A stretch of DNA of 64,000 bases from assembly GCA_016708435.1 (NCBI GenBank), contig JADJFV010000035.1:248001-312000 (forward strand), read 5' to 3'. The notes beneath the pieces were generated by a model. The model was not told where the DNA came from and did not search any database. It saw only the letters and a list, made by a program, of their open reading frames with translations. This document shows, piece by piece, positions 42,988 to 52,515 of the stretch. Source of the stretch: Leptospiraceae bacterium (GTDB lineage: Bacteria; Spirochaetota; Leptospiria; Leptospirales; Leptospiraceae). How positions within the stretch are numbered: the first letter of the stretch is position 1; each line of letters begins with the position of its first letter. A program made the translations under genes and the position numbers.

Positions 42988-43183
42988 TTGCTTTCTTGAA
43001 TGTGTCTGCTAATTGGTCATCGTGTTCTGTTTTGATAATCGCATTTAGGTGAAGAACCAATGATACCAACCAAACATGCTGTGTGTCGATAAAGGGAATC
43101 CCTAGTTGGAAGTTCTGAAATTTCCAGAATTCTTTTACATTTGATACATGTTGAGGGTTTAATAGTTCAGTTTCTGTTAGCAT
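42863..43183 (-). CDS. Tandem hemerythrin protein, 5' part (frameshifted)
   Basis: It starts MLTETELLNPQHVSNVKEFW and carries the first half of a hemerythrin domain (FQLGIPFIDTQHVWLVSLVL, YADSHFRAEETLFTAFFFP). A run of nine T on the coding strand (A-run at 42917-42925) then throws the frame into a short wrong tail. With eight T the sequence continues PERDAHIKQHGAFIHSL and joins the downstream frame. That gives one protein of about 367 residues with two hemerythrin domains. The run is a plausible slippage site, or a sequencing error. Confidence 0.8.
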   Translation of the reverse strand: MLTETELLNPQHVSNVKEFWKFQNFQLGIPFIDTQHVWLVSLVLHLNAIIKTEHDDQLADTFKKAIAEAFEYADSHFRAEETLFTAFFFPGKRCAYQTTRGIYSLT

Positions 43184-43318
43184 CTCGCTATGATTTCAGA
43201 TATTGCGACGAAATCAATAGGAAAGAACACCATCTAATGCTTCTAAAATATGATAAATATCATATTTTAATTTCTTGAATTTGCAAACCCTAACCCAAAA
43301 CTGAGACTAGAGACAACT

Positions 43319-45097
43319 ATGAAATCAATTTATTTAATTTTAATTTTAATTCTATCCCAAAGTTTTTTACAAGCAAAGACTGACGAGGCTTCTCTTGGTT
43401 TATTGAGTGCAGCGATTAAAGGAGATTTGCCGCAAGTGCAAAAGGAATTGCAAGATGGTGTGGATATTAACGCTGGCGATGAACAAGGAAATACTGCTTT
43501 ACATTTTGCGACCATGAAAAGCAATTTTGAATTGACTAAGTTCTTGTTAGAGAAGGGTGCCAATATAAACCAGAAAGATGGAAACGGTGACACACCTCTT
43601 GCGAATGCATCCTCTGTTGGTAATATGGATTTAGTCAAATTCCTAATTGAAAAAGGAGCCGAGGTAGATTCAAAAAATCAAACTGGTTGGACTCCTCTTC
43701 GTTGGGCGTCTAATGAGGGTTATCTTCCTATTGTAAATTATCTTCTAGAGAAAGGAGCGGATAATACTCCCTTATACTTAGCAGATAGATATTTTGTAGA
43801 AGCCGCGAAGGATGGCAATTTAGAAGAGATGCAAAAATACTTGAGACGTGGTGCTAGTATTGATGCTGTAGACGAAGAGGGATTTACAGCAATCCTTTAT
43901 GTTACAAAGAATTCCTCTCTGCATCTAACGGACAAGTCTAGAACGGACAGTTTAGAGATAGTGAAATTTCTTTTAGAAAAAGGAGCGAGTTTTAACGATA
44001 GAAGCCCTGCTGGTATTACACCTCTCCTCTATGCAATTGAAAATGATTACTCTCGAGTCATTGATTATCTGATAGAGAAAAATGCGAACTTAGAAGACGG
44101 GGATGCAAATGGAAATACAAGTCTCATGATTGCGACGAGAACTGGAAATGTAAAACTAGTCTCTTTTCTCTTAAGTAAAAAAGCAGATGTCAATGCAAGA
44201 AACGAGATTGGACAATCTGCATTTCATCTGGCAAGTCTCACTGGTAAGTTAGAAATTTTAAAACTACTTAAATCAGCAAAAGTGGAAATTGATTCTGAGG
44301 ATAATAGCAAAAATACTCCCTTACTACTCGCTTCCCGCGAAGGCAATGAAAACGTAGTAAAATTCTTACTTGAATCCGGGGCAAAGATCAATCATAAAAA
44401 CGAACACAATAATACTGCTTTAATGTTCGCAGCGCAAAATGGACATTTACCGGTAGTAAAACTTCTTACCGTATCGGGAGCAGATAGAACGATTGAATCT
44501 AGTTATTATCCATATGGAACTGCTCTAATATTAGCCAACAGAAATAAGCATCAAAAAGTAGCAGAGTATCTGCAGTCTATGGATAGTGTAACTCCTAAGA
44601 CAACGACTAAGGCAGCAACTACAAATCCTACTTTAGAAAATAATAAAATAGAAGATCTAATCAAAATCCAAGCTCTTCTAAAAGAGCAAGTCAAGGGTAA
44701 AAACAAAGATGGATTTACTGCTTTGCATTGGGCATGTAGTAATGGGAATGTGGAAATGGTAAAATTTTTACTCTTACCAGAGGCTGTAAATGAAAAAGAT
44801 AAAAACGGCTACACTCCATTACACTTTGCAGTTCAGTCAGGCAAATTGGATATAGTAAAGTATTTACTACAAAATGGTGCCAATAAAAAAGCAAAGGATA
44901 GTAAAGGCAAAACCCCACTCGATCTATCTACTGAGAAACTAAAAGCAACGCTAATTAAGACATTTAATACAACTAAAGTATCTCCTCCTGTTAAACTTTC
45001 GCCTAAGAATGATAAGCCGCAAGCAGAAAAAACCAAGGTAAAAGAAACAAATGACTTGGAAGATGACGAAGACGATGAGGAAATCCTGGAAGACTAA
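43319..45097 (+). CDS. Exported ankyrin-repeat protein
   Basis: A 592-residue protein with a signal peptide (MKSIYLILILILSQSFLQAK). About 13 ankyrin repeats follow with the standard G(N/D)TPLxxA..G(N)xxLVKFLLEKGA pattern (EQGNTALHFATMKSNFELTK, GDTPLANASSVGNMDLVKFL, NGYTPLHFAVQSGKLDIVKY). Near residues 420-445 a threonine/asparagine-rich spacer separates the last two repeats. The C-terminus is strongly acidic (NDLEDDEDDEEILED). It probably acts in the periplasm or at the surface as a protein-binding scaffold. Confidence 0.9.
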   Translation: MKSIYLILILILSQSFLQAKTDEASLGLLSAAIKGDLPQVQKELQDGVDINAGDEQGNTALHFATMKSNFELTKFLLEKGANINQKDGNGDTPLANASSVGNMDLVKFLIEKGAEVDSKNQTGWTPLRWASNEGYLPIVNYLLEKGADNTPLYLADRYFVEAAKDGNLEEMQKYLRRGASIDAVDEEGFTAILYVTKNSSLHLTDKSRTDSLEIVKFLLEKGASFNDRSPAGITPLLYAIENDYSRVIDYLIEKNANLEDGDANGNTSLMIATRTGNVKLVSFLLSKKADVNARNEIGQSAFHLASLTGKLEILKLLKSAKVEIDSEDNSKNTPLLLASREGNENVVKFLLESGAKINHKNEHNNTALMFAAQNGHLPVVKLLTVSGADRTIESSYYPYGTALILANRNKHQKVAEYLQSMDSVTPKTTTKAATTNPTLENNKIEDLIKIQALLKEQVKGKNKDGFTALHWACSNGNVEMVKFLLLPEAVNEKDKNGYTPLHFAVQSGKLDIVKYLLQNGANKKAKDSKGKTPLDLSTEKLKATLIKTFNTTKVSPPVKLSPKNDKPQAEKTKVKETNDLEDDEDDEEILED

Positions 45098-45249
45098 AGA
45101 TTTGCCAAAGAGGGTATTGGATTGTCTCATTTTTTCTCTGTGCCTTATTGCCTTTGTGGCAATCATTGATGCTGATTAGTTGTCAATTTTGTTTATGGAA
45201 AAGGTTTTACTATTTACAAAAAAGGAATACTCTGTATCAATGAGTGACT

Positions 45250-47403
45250 ATGAATTTTCTAATGACAAAGATTATAAGCAACATACTTTTGTTTTTATTC
45301 TTTGCCTTAGTGTCTATTCAAGTTAGCGCAAAAGAATTTGACATCCAAGTAATTGATGTAACGAAAGAAATGGAAGACTTGAATACTCCACCAAAGGAAG
45401 AGCATACCTGGTGGGTAACATCAAATGAAATTAATCCAGAGGTTTACACAAAGTATCTGCTGAACCAATTCAAAGATAAAGATAAACAAGATGAAGCGTG
45501 GAAACCCGCTCTTGTTCCCGGAAATCCGATAGGCGAAAAGCTTGTCTCGGTAGATACACAGATTATTTGGTATCTAAAGGTATTCACTCTTCACAATATT
45601 CCTGACGAAGATCAAATTCTCTATCTCAAAAGAATTTCCGATAGAGATGAAACCTATCTCAATGGAGTCTTGATTGGTAAAACGGGAGATTGGGATTCTG
45701 ATAAAGCGCAGGGTTATGATAAGAGTAGACTCTATAAGATTCCCAAAGAAACTCTAAAGATTAATTCGCCTAACGTTCTTCTTATACGTGTTCGTAAATA
45801 CTTCCGTGATAGTGTTGGCGTATGGGGAGAGAATGTTTTTCTTGGTGGAAGTAAGGCAGTTTTAAGGGATTATTATTTTTCCATTTTAAAGCCTGTTATT
45901 TTTTTGATTTGCTATTTTACAGTGGGGGCTTATTTCATTTTTCTCTTCCTGCGTCGTCGTAAGGATAGAGAGAATTTTTATTTTGGAATGTTTGCTATTT
46001 TGTTTGTAGTATATCAGCTTCTTCGTAGTCAATGGAGGTTTGAATTTGGATATAGCTATTATGCTTACAAGAAAACAGAGTATGCAATTTTAATGCTTCT
46101 CTTTCCGGCGTTGTATTTATTCTTCCGTTATTACTTCGTAAGAACAGAAAATAAGTTTATCCGATATTTTCACTACTTTAATTTAATCCCAATTACTATT
46201 TTAGTTTCGATTTTCGGCTACATATTATTTACCTCTGATATTAATTTATGGAATGATTTTTTAAATCAATTAGTGCTTCCTTTTCTTTATCCACCGCTTA
46301 TTTTTCTTATTTTCGTTATTATTATCTATAATGGTTTTATTAAAAATAGCATTGATGCAAAAATCATGTTTACCGGTTGGATGATTCTAATCGCGGGTAT
46401 GATAAGTGACATTCTTGTTCACTTAGAAGTGATTCGTTTTGAAAGAACTTTAGAATACAGCTTCTTTGTCTTTATTTTGAGTCTTGCCTTTATTCTTTCT
46501 AATCGATTTGTGAGAGTTCATCAGGAAGTAGAAGACTTGAATTTGAACTTAGAGAAAAAAGTAATTCATAGAACAGAAGAATTACAAACTGCTCTTACAA
46601 AAGTAAATGAATTAAAGCTCAGTCAAGATGGTGATTATTTTTTAACTTATTTGTTATTGGAGCCGTTATGCGTGAAAGCCGTTACAAATCAAAATATAAA
46701 AGTAGATTTTTTGATTAGTCAGAAAAAGAAATTTGTATTTCATAAGAACAACCATGAGATTGGGGGAGATACTTGTATTGCGCACAGTATTTTCCTTCAG
46801 CATAGACCTGTCACTGTTTTCTTAAATGCAGATGCAATGGGTAAGTCTATGCAAGGTGCCGGCGGAGTTCTAGTTCTCAATTCTATTTTTGAAAGCATTG
46901 TGAAACGAACTTCATTGCAACCCGGCTTTGCCGAACAATCAGCAGAAAGTTGGCTTACGAATGCGTTTATCGAACTGCATAATGTGTTTATTATGTTTGA
47001 AGGTTCGATGATGATTTCTCTCAACATGGGAATCATTGATGATGCATCCGGTCGAATGGTTTATGTCAATGCAGAGCATCCTGCGATTGTTTTGTTTCGA
47101 GATGAGAATACCAGTTTTCTTCCTTTACTTGAGATGAATTGTAAATTAGGGTCACCGCTTATGGAAGAAAGGGTTCATATCAATTCTTTTTTATTGGCGG
47201 ATAAGGATGTTTTGCTTCTTGGCTCAGATGGACGAGATGATATAATACTCTCAAGCGGAGAGATGAACAATGATTATGATTTATTTCTCACTCATGTAAA
47301 GAATGCAAGGACTGATTTAAAAAAGATATTCACTGAGATTTTAAAAACTGGAGAGATATACGATGATTTGTCGCTCTTACGCATTGAATACAATAAATTT
47401 TAA
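45250..47403 (+). CDS. 7TMR-DISM receptor with SpoIIE-type phosphatase
   Basis: A 717-residue protein. A signal sequence is followed by an extracellular DISM-type jelly-roll (about 30-215: IIWYLKVFTLHNIPDEDQIL, SDRDETYLNGVLIGKTGDWD). Seven membrane helices follow (about 215-425), then a coiled coil (VEDLNLNLEKKVIHRTEELQ) and a PP2C/SpoIIE-like domain. The latter has HEIGGDTCIAHSIFL, FLNADAMGKSMQGAGGVLVL, NMGIIDDASGRMVYVNAEHP and LGSDGRDDI. In the metal-binding motifs the usual GD and DGxxG aspartates are present or conservatively placed. It probably dephosphorylates an anti-sigma-factor antagonist. The ATG at 45250 is preferred to GTG 45244. rppH follows in 11 bp. Confidence 0.85.
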   Translation: MNFLMTKIISNILLFLFFALVSIQVSAKEFDIQVIDVTKEMEDLNTPPKEEHTWWVTSNEINPEVYTKYLLNQFKDKDKQDEAWKPALVPGNPIGEKLVSVDTQIIWYLKVFTLHNIPDEDQILYLKRISDRDETYLNGVLIGKTGDWDSDKAQGYDKSRLYKIPKETLKINSPNVLLIRVRKYFRDSVGVWGENVFLGGSKAVLRDYYFSILKPVIFLICYFTVGAYFIFLFLRRRKDRENFYFGMFAILFVVYQLLRSQWRFEFGYSYYAYKKTEYAILMLLFPALYLFFRYYFVRTENKFIRYFHYFNLIPITILVSIFGYILFTSDINLWNDFLNQLVLPFLYPPLIFLIFVIIIYNGFIKNSIDAKIMFTGWMILIAGMISDILVHLEVIRFERTLEYSFFVFILSLAFILSNRFVRVHQEVEDLNLNLEKKVIHRTEELQTALTKVNELKLSQDGDYFLTYLLLEPLCVKAVTNQNIKVDFLISQKKKFVFHKNNHEIGGDTCIAHSIFLQHRPVTVFLNADAMGKSMQGAGGVLVLNSIFESIVKRTSLQPGFAEQSAESWLTNAFIELHNVFIMFEGSMMISLNMGIIDDASGRMVYVNAEHPAIVLFRDENTSFLPLLEMNCKLGSPLMEERVHINSFLLADKDVLLLGSDGRDDIILSSGEMNNDYDLFLTHVKNARTDLKKIFTEILKTGEIYDDLSLLRIEYNKF

Positions 47404-47414
47404 CGGAGTCTAAA

Positions 47415-47897
47415 ATGGAAAAGTATCGAAAGAATGTTGGTGTAGTAGTATTTAATGCAAAAGGACTTGTTCTTTTGGGAAATAGAATTCCCCATCGAAG
47501 TTCCTGGCAGTTTCCGCAAGGGGGAATGGATGATAATGAAGATCCGTTAGTCGCCGCTAAGAGAGAACTTTACGAGGAAGTTGGAATTGATAATGCAGAG
47601 TTCGTATATGAAGTGTCTGATTGGTTGAGTTATGACTTTCCGGCAAATTTAGATTTACCTCATATGAAAGGATTTAAAGGACAGACTCAAAAATGGTTTC
47701 TTGCGTATTGGGATTATCCTGCTTCTAATTGTAAATTAGATTTGCATGAGAGAGAATTTGAGACAGTTCAATTCTTTCCACTCAAGAACGCGGCAAATAC
47801 AATCGTAGATTTTAAAAAAGAAATCTATAAGAAGCTAATTGAGATTTTGCGTCCGGAAATTGATAGATATCTAAAGAATCGCAATGAAACCAGATGA
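47415..47897 (+). CDS. rppH: RNA pyrophosphohydrolase (Nudix)
   Basis: A 160-residue protein with a complete Nudix box, GGMDDNEDPLVAAKRELYEE followed by VGI, matching Gx5Ex7REUxEExGU. The flanking KNVGVVVFNAKGLVLLGNRI, SWQFPQGG and GQTQKWFLAYWD are typical of RppH/NudH, which removes pyrophosphate from the 5' end of triphosphorylated mRNA and starts decay. GGAG lies about 8 nt before the ATG. Its end overlaps the kinase-like gene by 14 bp, so the two are coupled. Confidence 0.9.
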   Translation: MEKYRKNVGVVVFNAKGLVLLGNRIPHRSSWQFPQGGMDDNEDPLVAAKRELYEEVGIDNAEFVYEVSDWLSYDFPANLDLPHMKGFKGQTQKWFLAYWDYPASNCKLDLHEREFETVQFFPLKNAANTIVDFKKEIYKKLIEILRPEIDRYLKNRNETR

Positions 47898-48978
47898 ACT
47901 AGCAGAATTCTATTCTAAAGTATCGCAGATGAATTCTCCTGAGAATTTGTTTGGAGAGCTAAGTGGTAATACTAAGATTGAAACACTTCAATCTCTAAAT
48001 GAAATATACAAAGAGCTAATTAAGAAATTTCATCCCGATAAGTATTCTCTTGCTGATGCGTATACTCGCTATTTGGCTGGTGAGATCAGTGGGATCATAA
48101 ATGATTTCAATTCACAGGCAAAAAAACAAATAGAACTAGAGACGTATGGCAAAGGAATTTCTTCTTCGGCAAATGAAGTTTCATTCGAAATCAAAACGAA
48201 GCTTAGAGTCTATCGTATCTTTGAGCATTTCATGGAAGCAGATTATGCAAATCTTTTTAGAGGTGAGTTTAGGACATCTAAGTCAGGTGTCGAAAGAGTC
48301 TGTGTAAAAATCATTCGTGATAGAGCCGATAACGATTTAATTCGAAGAGAAATTCAGATTCTAAAATCGATTCAACATAAATCACTGCCTGTATTCTTTG
48401 ACGAGTTTAGAACTACAGAAGGAGAATTGGGACTCATTGAACGATTTATTGAAGGTCACGATTTATTCAGTATTCTAGAAAAATATCCAAATGGACTTCC
48501 GGTCGAGCATGTATGCTGGATTATGGAGAGGCTACTCAGTGTTCTAGGCTTTTTGCACTATAATAAAATTATCCACGCAAATATTGAACCGGGCAATATC
48601 ATTGTTAGACCGGAAGATCACAATGTATTCTTGATTGATTTTTTATTTGCTATTCCAAATGCAAATACAACGAATGAAACATACGGTTGTTTGAATGAGC
48701 CTTACAGTGCACCAGAAGTGAAACTTAAAAAAAGACCCATTCCTGCTTCTGATATTTATTCTATCGGCAAATCCATGTTATTCCTTCTTGGGGGAGATGT
48801 GGATAATAAGAAGTTTCCTTCGCATGTAGATAAACGGATCTCTTCTTTTCTTGCTGAATTGATAGAACCAAGTCCCCTCAGGAGAGCGAAGGATGCATGG
48901 ATTTTATGGCATCGCCTGTCTAATCTGCGAGAAGAAGTCTTTGGAGCGAGGCATCAATTTTTAGAATTAGAGTTATGA
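47884..48978 (+). CDS. J-domain-like / protein-kinase-like fusion, probable pseudokinase
   Basis: A 364-residue protein. Residues about 30-75 look like a J domain (IYKELIKKFHPDKYSLADAY, HPD at 50-52). From about 105 to 350 the chain has a protein-kinase fold: the VAIK-type lysine K142 (VCVKII), LKSIQHKSLPVFFDEF, GLIERFIEGHDLFSILE, and YSAPEVKLKKRPIPASDIYS (APE and the F-helix Asp). The catalytic loop reads H231ANIEPGN in place of HRDLKPxN, so the catalytic Asp is Asn. DFG reads DFL (D252). It is therefore probably inactive or very atypical. A J domain implies recruitment of DnaK. It is coupled to rppH. Confidence 0.75.
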   Translation: MKPDELAEFYSKVSQMNSPENLFGELSGNTKIETLQSLNEIYKELIKKFHPDKYSLADAYTRYLAGEISGIINDFNSQAKKQIELETYGKGISSSANEVSFEIKTKLRVYRIFEHFMEADYANLFRGEFRTSKSGVERVCVKIIRDRADNDLIRREIQILKSIQHKSLPVFFDEFRTTEGELGLIERFIEGHDLFSILEKYPNGLPVEHVCWIMERLLSVLGFLHYNKIIHANIEPGNIIVRPEDHNVFLIDFLFAIPNANTTNETYGCLNEPYSAPEVKLKKRPIPASDIYSIGKSMLFLLGGDVDNKKFPSHVDKRISSFLAELIEPSPLRRAKDAWILWHRLSNLREEVFGARHQFLELEL

Positions 48979-49033
48979 AATCATAAAAAGGAATGGAAAT
49001 AAATTGACTAAATTATTAGTCTGTTAAATTGCT

Positions 49034-50422
49034 ATGACAGAAATTGCATTAGGAATTAATCGAAAGAAACAAAAACCATACAATACTATGATTTTATGCC
49101 ATTCTGCTTTAGAGCGAAGGCTCTTAGAGCAATACTTTCGCATCGCTGAATTCAAAGTAATTGATGCAGATGAAAAACTGATTTCTTTTTTTGAAGGGAA
49201 TGTTGCAGATAAGCCAAAGCCAGCCAAAGAGAAAGCAGAAACTGAGATAGAAACAGATGAAACTGAAATAGAGGAAGATGAATTTAGCGAAGAGGAGATT
49301 AAAATAAACGAAATTCTTCTCTCCTTTGAAAAGATAGACATTCTTTTGATTGATTATAAACCCGATTCCAATGCGTTAGTTCTTATACAAAAAATTCATC
49401 AGATGTATTCTAAAATGATAGTCATTCTCATGATTGATTCAATTAAAAAAGACTTAATTGAAAATATCTTGCAGACAAAGGCAAATGCCTATTTGGTGAA
49501 ACCAATTTCTAAAAATGTAATCTATGATAAATTGAAGATCATACTAAAGAGAGATGATTTGACTCAAAAAGTTGTAATCGGATACAAACCGAAAGGAGTC
49601 AATTTTCAGGAAATGCATATTCCTCCACTGCCCACAGTTCTAAATAAAGTAATTTTATTTGACACAGAAAAAATGGGCGGAAGCGAAGAGCTAGAAAATA
49701 TAATTGCCCCGGATAAATCTCTAAGTGCGGATCTAATGAGAGTAGCCAATTCTGCCTATTATGGTAGAGCAGGTAGTATCAATACACTGCGAGACGCCAT
49801 TACCCTTATGGGGCTCAAGACAATTAATAATATTGTTTTGGTAAAGTTTAGACAGAGATATACGGCTAAGCTTCGTCATCCGCTTTATAAAAAATACTTA
49901 GAAGAGTTTCCAATTTTAATTGGACTCATTGCTCTTGACTTAAGTGCACCTCTCAACTTGAAACCATTGAATAAGGAAATATTTATTCATTCCATTCTAA
50001 TGAAAATTGGAATGACAATGCTTGCACTCAATGAGCCAGAAAAATATTTACATGTATTGGACCAATACGGAAATGGAGCAAGAACTCTAGTCAGTATAGA
50101 AAGGGAAGAGTTTAATACGGATTATGTGCAAATAGGTTTAAAAGTCTTTAAAACATGGCATTTTCCTAAGTCTATGTCAGATTTAGTGGCGGATCAAGAA
50201 TTTTTTGTAGCGGATATTAATAAAGTAGGGGATTTAGATAGACTTCTTCGCTTATCCGAAATCTTTGCTCTACGTCTAATAGGTCGTAGACTCATGAAAG
50301 AGGAAATTGAATTAGTGAGTGCGATTCTAAAATTCTATCATGTGAAAGAGAATATTACTGACCTGTTCAACCAAGATTATTATCACCATATCCAGAACCA
50401 TCCTTTCTTTGAACTTTTATAA
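49034..50422 (+). CDS. HDOD protein with degenerate receiver-like N-terminus
   Basis: A 462-residue protein. The N-terminal ~175 residues look like a receiver (NTMILCHSALERRLLEQYFR, IDILLIDYKPDSNALVLIQK, AYLVKPISKNVIYDKLKIIL). An acidic insertion (about 62-95, rich in Glu/Asp/Lys) interrupts it before the strand that carries the presumed phospho-Asp. Residues about 195-400 are an HDOD domain (PLPTVLNKVILFDTEKM, SADLMRVANSAYYGRAGSIN and TLRDAITLMGL). HDOD proteins are non-catalytic relatives of HD phosphohydrolases, used in signalling. Confidence 0.8.
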   Translation: MTEIALGINRKKQKPYNTMILCHSALERRLLEQYFRIAEFKVIDADEKLISFFEGNVADKPKPAKEKAETEIETDETEIEEDEFSEEEIKINEILLSFEKIDILLIDYKPDSNALVLIQKIHQMYSKMIVILMIDSIKKDLIENILQTKANAYLVKPISKNVIYDKLKIILKRDDLTQKVVIGYKPKGVNFQEMHIPPLPTVLNKVILFDTEKMGGSEELENIIAPDKSLSADLMRVANSAYYGRAGSINTLRDAITLMGLKTINNIVLVKFRQRYTAKLRHPLYKKYLEEFPILIGLIALDLSAPLNLKPLNKEIFIHSILMKIGMTMLALNEPEKYLHVLDQYGNGARTLVSIEREEFNTDYVQIGLKVFKTWHFPKSMSDLVADQEFFVADINKVGDLDRLLRLSEIFALRLIGRRLMKEEIELVSAILKFYHVKENITDLFNQDYYHHIQNHPFFELL

Positions 50423-50511
50423 AACTAGTAACTCATTTTTGGCTAGAGAATTCAACTGTGAACCTTTAAATCAAAGTAAAAATATTAGAAAGATATAATG
50501 GGTTATTAAAG

Positions 50512-50603
50512 CTAATAGCCTGCGGCAGCAAACCCACCGTTAGGTGTAAAACCCACCTTCAGCGCTGGGCACGCTGGCACTCACCTTGCGTAAGGTGAGT
50601 TTT
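50512..50603. repeat. Dispersed ~94-bp repeat, copy 2 (inverted)
   Basis: This is the reverse complement of 41757-41850 with few differences. It contains CTCACCTTGCGTAAGGTGAG and a GCGCTGGGCACGCTGGC hairpin. Its right end extends into the adenylate-cyclase gene and supplies that gene's last six codons and stop. Confidence 0.75.
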
Positions 50604-52515
50604 CCGTTTCTATCTCGATTGAAATGTCCGCTTTGGAATTCTTTTCCTTGTAAGAAATTCTTCTTCTTTCCTTTACATCCAGGCGTGTATCCTGTCGTCC
50701 GATCCTTCGATCTTTTAAATCATGAACATTGAGTGGCTCACCATTTCTGAGTCGATCGTATAGAATCCAAAATCTAAAAGAAGGAATGCGGCATTCCTCA
50801 TCGAGACAGAGCGCACTTCGAATTCCGCGCACATAATACATTTCTACATATCCTTTGTTCTTTGCGGGTATCTTTCCTCGATATTCACAATGAAAAAAAT
50901 CTTTTACAATTTCGTATGTTGATTTAGAAATGTTTACCATTTCAGGAGTGCCACTTGCTTCCATTCGTGACGCAATATTAACAGTATCTCCCCAGACATC
51001 ATAGGCAAATTTCTTCTCTCCAATCACGCCAGCGATTAAGGAGCCTGTGTGGATACCCAGGCGTAACTCCCAAAAAGGAAGATCCATGGATAGTCTTAAT
51101 TTTTTTGCTTCGTTCATGACTGCTTGAATTTCTAAGGCAGCGAGAATTGCATCTACTGGATGTGTATTATTGATAATAGGAATTCCTCCGGCGCACATAT
51201 AGCTATCGCCTATCGTTTTTAATTTTTCCAACTTAAATCTATCCATGAGAGAATCAAAATAGGAGAAGCAGCTATCAAGTTCGTTGATCAATTCATTTGG
51301 AGTCATCGTCTCTGCAATTTGTGTAAAGCCTTTGAAATCAGTAAACATTACGGAAACTGACTTGTAATGAACCGGAGCAGTTGAACCATTTTCTCTTAGC
51401 TCTCTGGCTATTTCTTCCGGGAGGATATTAAGTAGTAGCTGGTCGGATTTAATTTTCTCTTGCTCCATTTCTTTTTGCGCCATCAGTGCAATCTTTTCTG
51501 CGATCTCAGCGTCTCGCTTTGCTTCTTGCATTTCTTCTACTAGATGTGCGTTGAAGATGACTCCTGCAATTTGATCTGCAAAGCGCATTAATTTTTTAAT
51601 ATCTTCACTTTGTATTTCAATGATTTTATCCTGGACTGTGAGATTTAAAATTCCAATTACTTCGTCTTGTAGAATCAGTGGAATTTGTAACATGGATTGA
51701 AGGTTGCCTTTTCGTTGAATCTCGAAATCAGTTCGTCTCAATTTATATTGTTCGCCATTGTAAACATTGGTTACTGTTCTCTTGAAATTGTAAGCATTGG
51801 AGAAATAAAATGGGACACGATTTTTATAGGTTTGATAAATGACACCAAGGGATTCATTTATTTTTTTTCTAAAATGACTGAAGTAGTCGAAGTCCAATTT
51901 CTCAGGAGAACCGAAAATGGAAAGTGTTGAGTCGGAAAAAACTTGATTCTTCTTTTTATTTACCAGCAGTATCCATACAATATCAAAACCGGTTCGTTCG
52001 CAAATATAAGTATAGATTTCTTTTAAGATTGTAGCGGTGTCTATCGTCGAATTGATAATGCGTGTAAATTCATTTAGTTTTTCTAATTCTGCTTGCTGCT
52101 CTAATACTTTTGCTTCTACTCTGCGCTGCTCTGTAATGTCATCATACAAAGCGAGGTAATTTATTGTATTTCCTGCTTTATCAAAGATGGGTGAAATAAC
52201 AGCATTTTCAATGTATTCATCGCCATTTTTTTTTCTATTGATGAACTCTCCTCTCCAAGTCTTTCCGTTTAGAATCGTAGACCAAAGTTCTTTGTATACT
52301 TTTGGGTCTGTTTTTCCTGACTTCAAAGCACTTGAATTCATTCCAAGGGCTTCTTCTGCGGTATATCCAGTTAGTTCAGTAAACTTGGCATTCGAATACT
52401 CAATATTACCCCCTAAATCAGTTATTACCATGGCTGCTGGATTTTGCTCAATCACGATGGATAGCCTCTGGTCTTCTGGAAAGTAACTTTTTTTATTGAG
52501 GTTTTTTGTTTTCAT
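50581..52515 (-). CDS. PAS-GAF-class III adenylate cyclase
   Basis: About 644 residues from the ATG at 52515 (MKTKNLNKKSYFPEDQ); the frame extends upstream to 52629. A PAS domain comes first (IVIEQNPAAMVITDLGGNIE, FTELTGYTAEEALGMNSSAL), then a GAF domain (about 160-330). The class III cyclase follows: LLNILPEEIARELRENG, SVMFTDFKGFTQIAE (metal Asp), KLEKLKTIGDSYMCAGGIP and FAYDVWGDTVNIASRM. The lysine in EKLKTIG and the aspartate in YDVWG are the residues that select ATP, so cAMP is the expected product. The Crp-like protein at 24.6 kb is a possible receiver. The C-terminal ~70 residues are unusual, and the last few derive from a repeat. Confidence 0.88.
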   Translation of the reverse strand: MKTKNLNKKSYFPEDQRLSIVIEQNPAAMVITDLGGNIEYSNAKFTELTGYTAEEALGMNSSALKSGKTDPKVYKELWSTILNGKTWRGEFINRKKNGDEYIENAVISPIFDKAGNTINYLALYDDITEQRRVEAKVLEQQAELEKLNEFTRIINSTIDTATILKEIYTYICERTGFDIVWILLVNKKKNQVFSDSTLSIFGSPEKLDFDYFSHFRKKINESLGVIYQTYKNRVPFYFSNAYNFKRTVTNVYNGEQYKLRRTDFEIQRKGNLQSMLQIPLILQDEVIGILNLTVQDKIIEIQSEDIKKLMRFADQIAGVIFNAHLVEEMQEAKRDAEIAEKIALMAQKEMEQEKIKSDQLLLNILPEEIARELRENGSTAPVHYKSVSVMFTDFKGFTQIAETMTPNELINELDSCFSYFDSLMDRFKLEKLKTIGDSYMCAGGIPIINNTHPVDAILAALEIQAVMNEAKKLRLSMDLPFWELRLGIHTGSLIAGVIGEKKFAYDVWGDTVNIASRMEASGTPEMVNISKSTYEIVKDFFHCEYRGKIPAKNKGYVEMYYVRGIRSALCLDEECRIPSFRFWILYDRLRNGEPLNVHDLKDRRIGRQDTRLDVKERRRISYKEKNSKADISIEIETENSPYAR

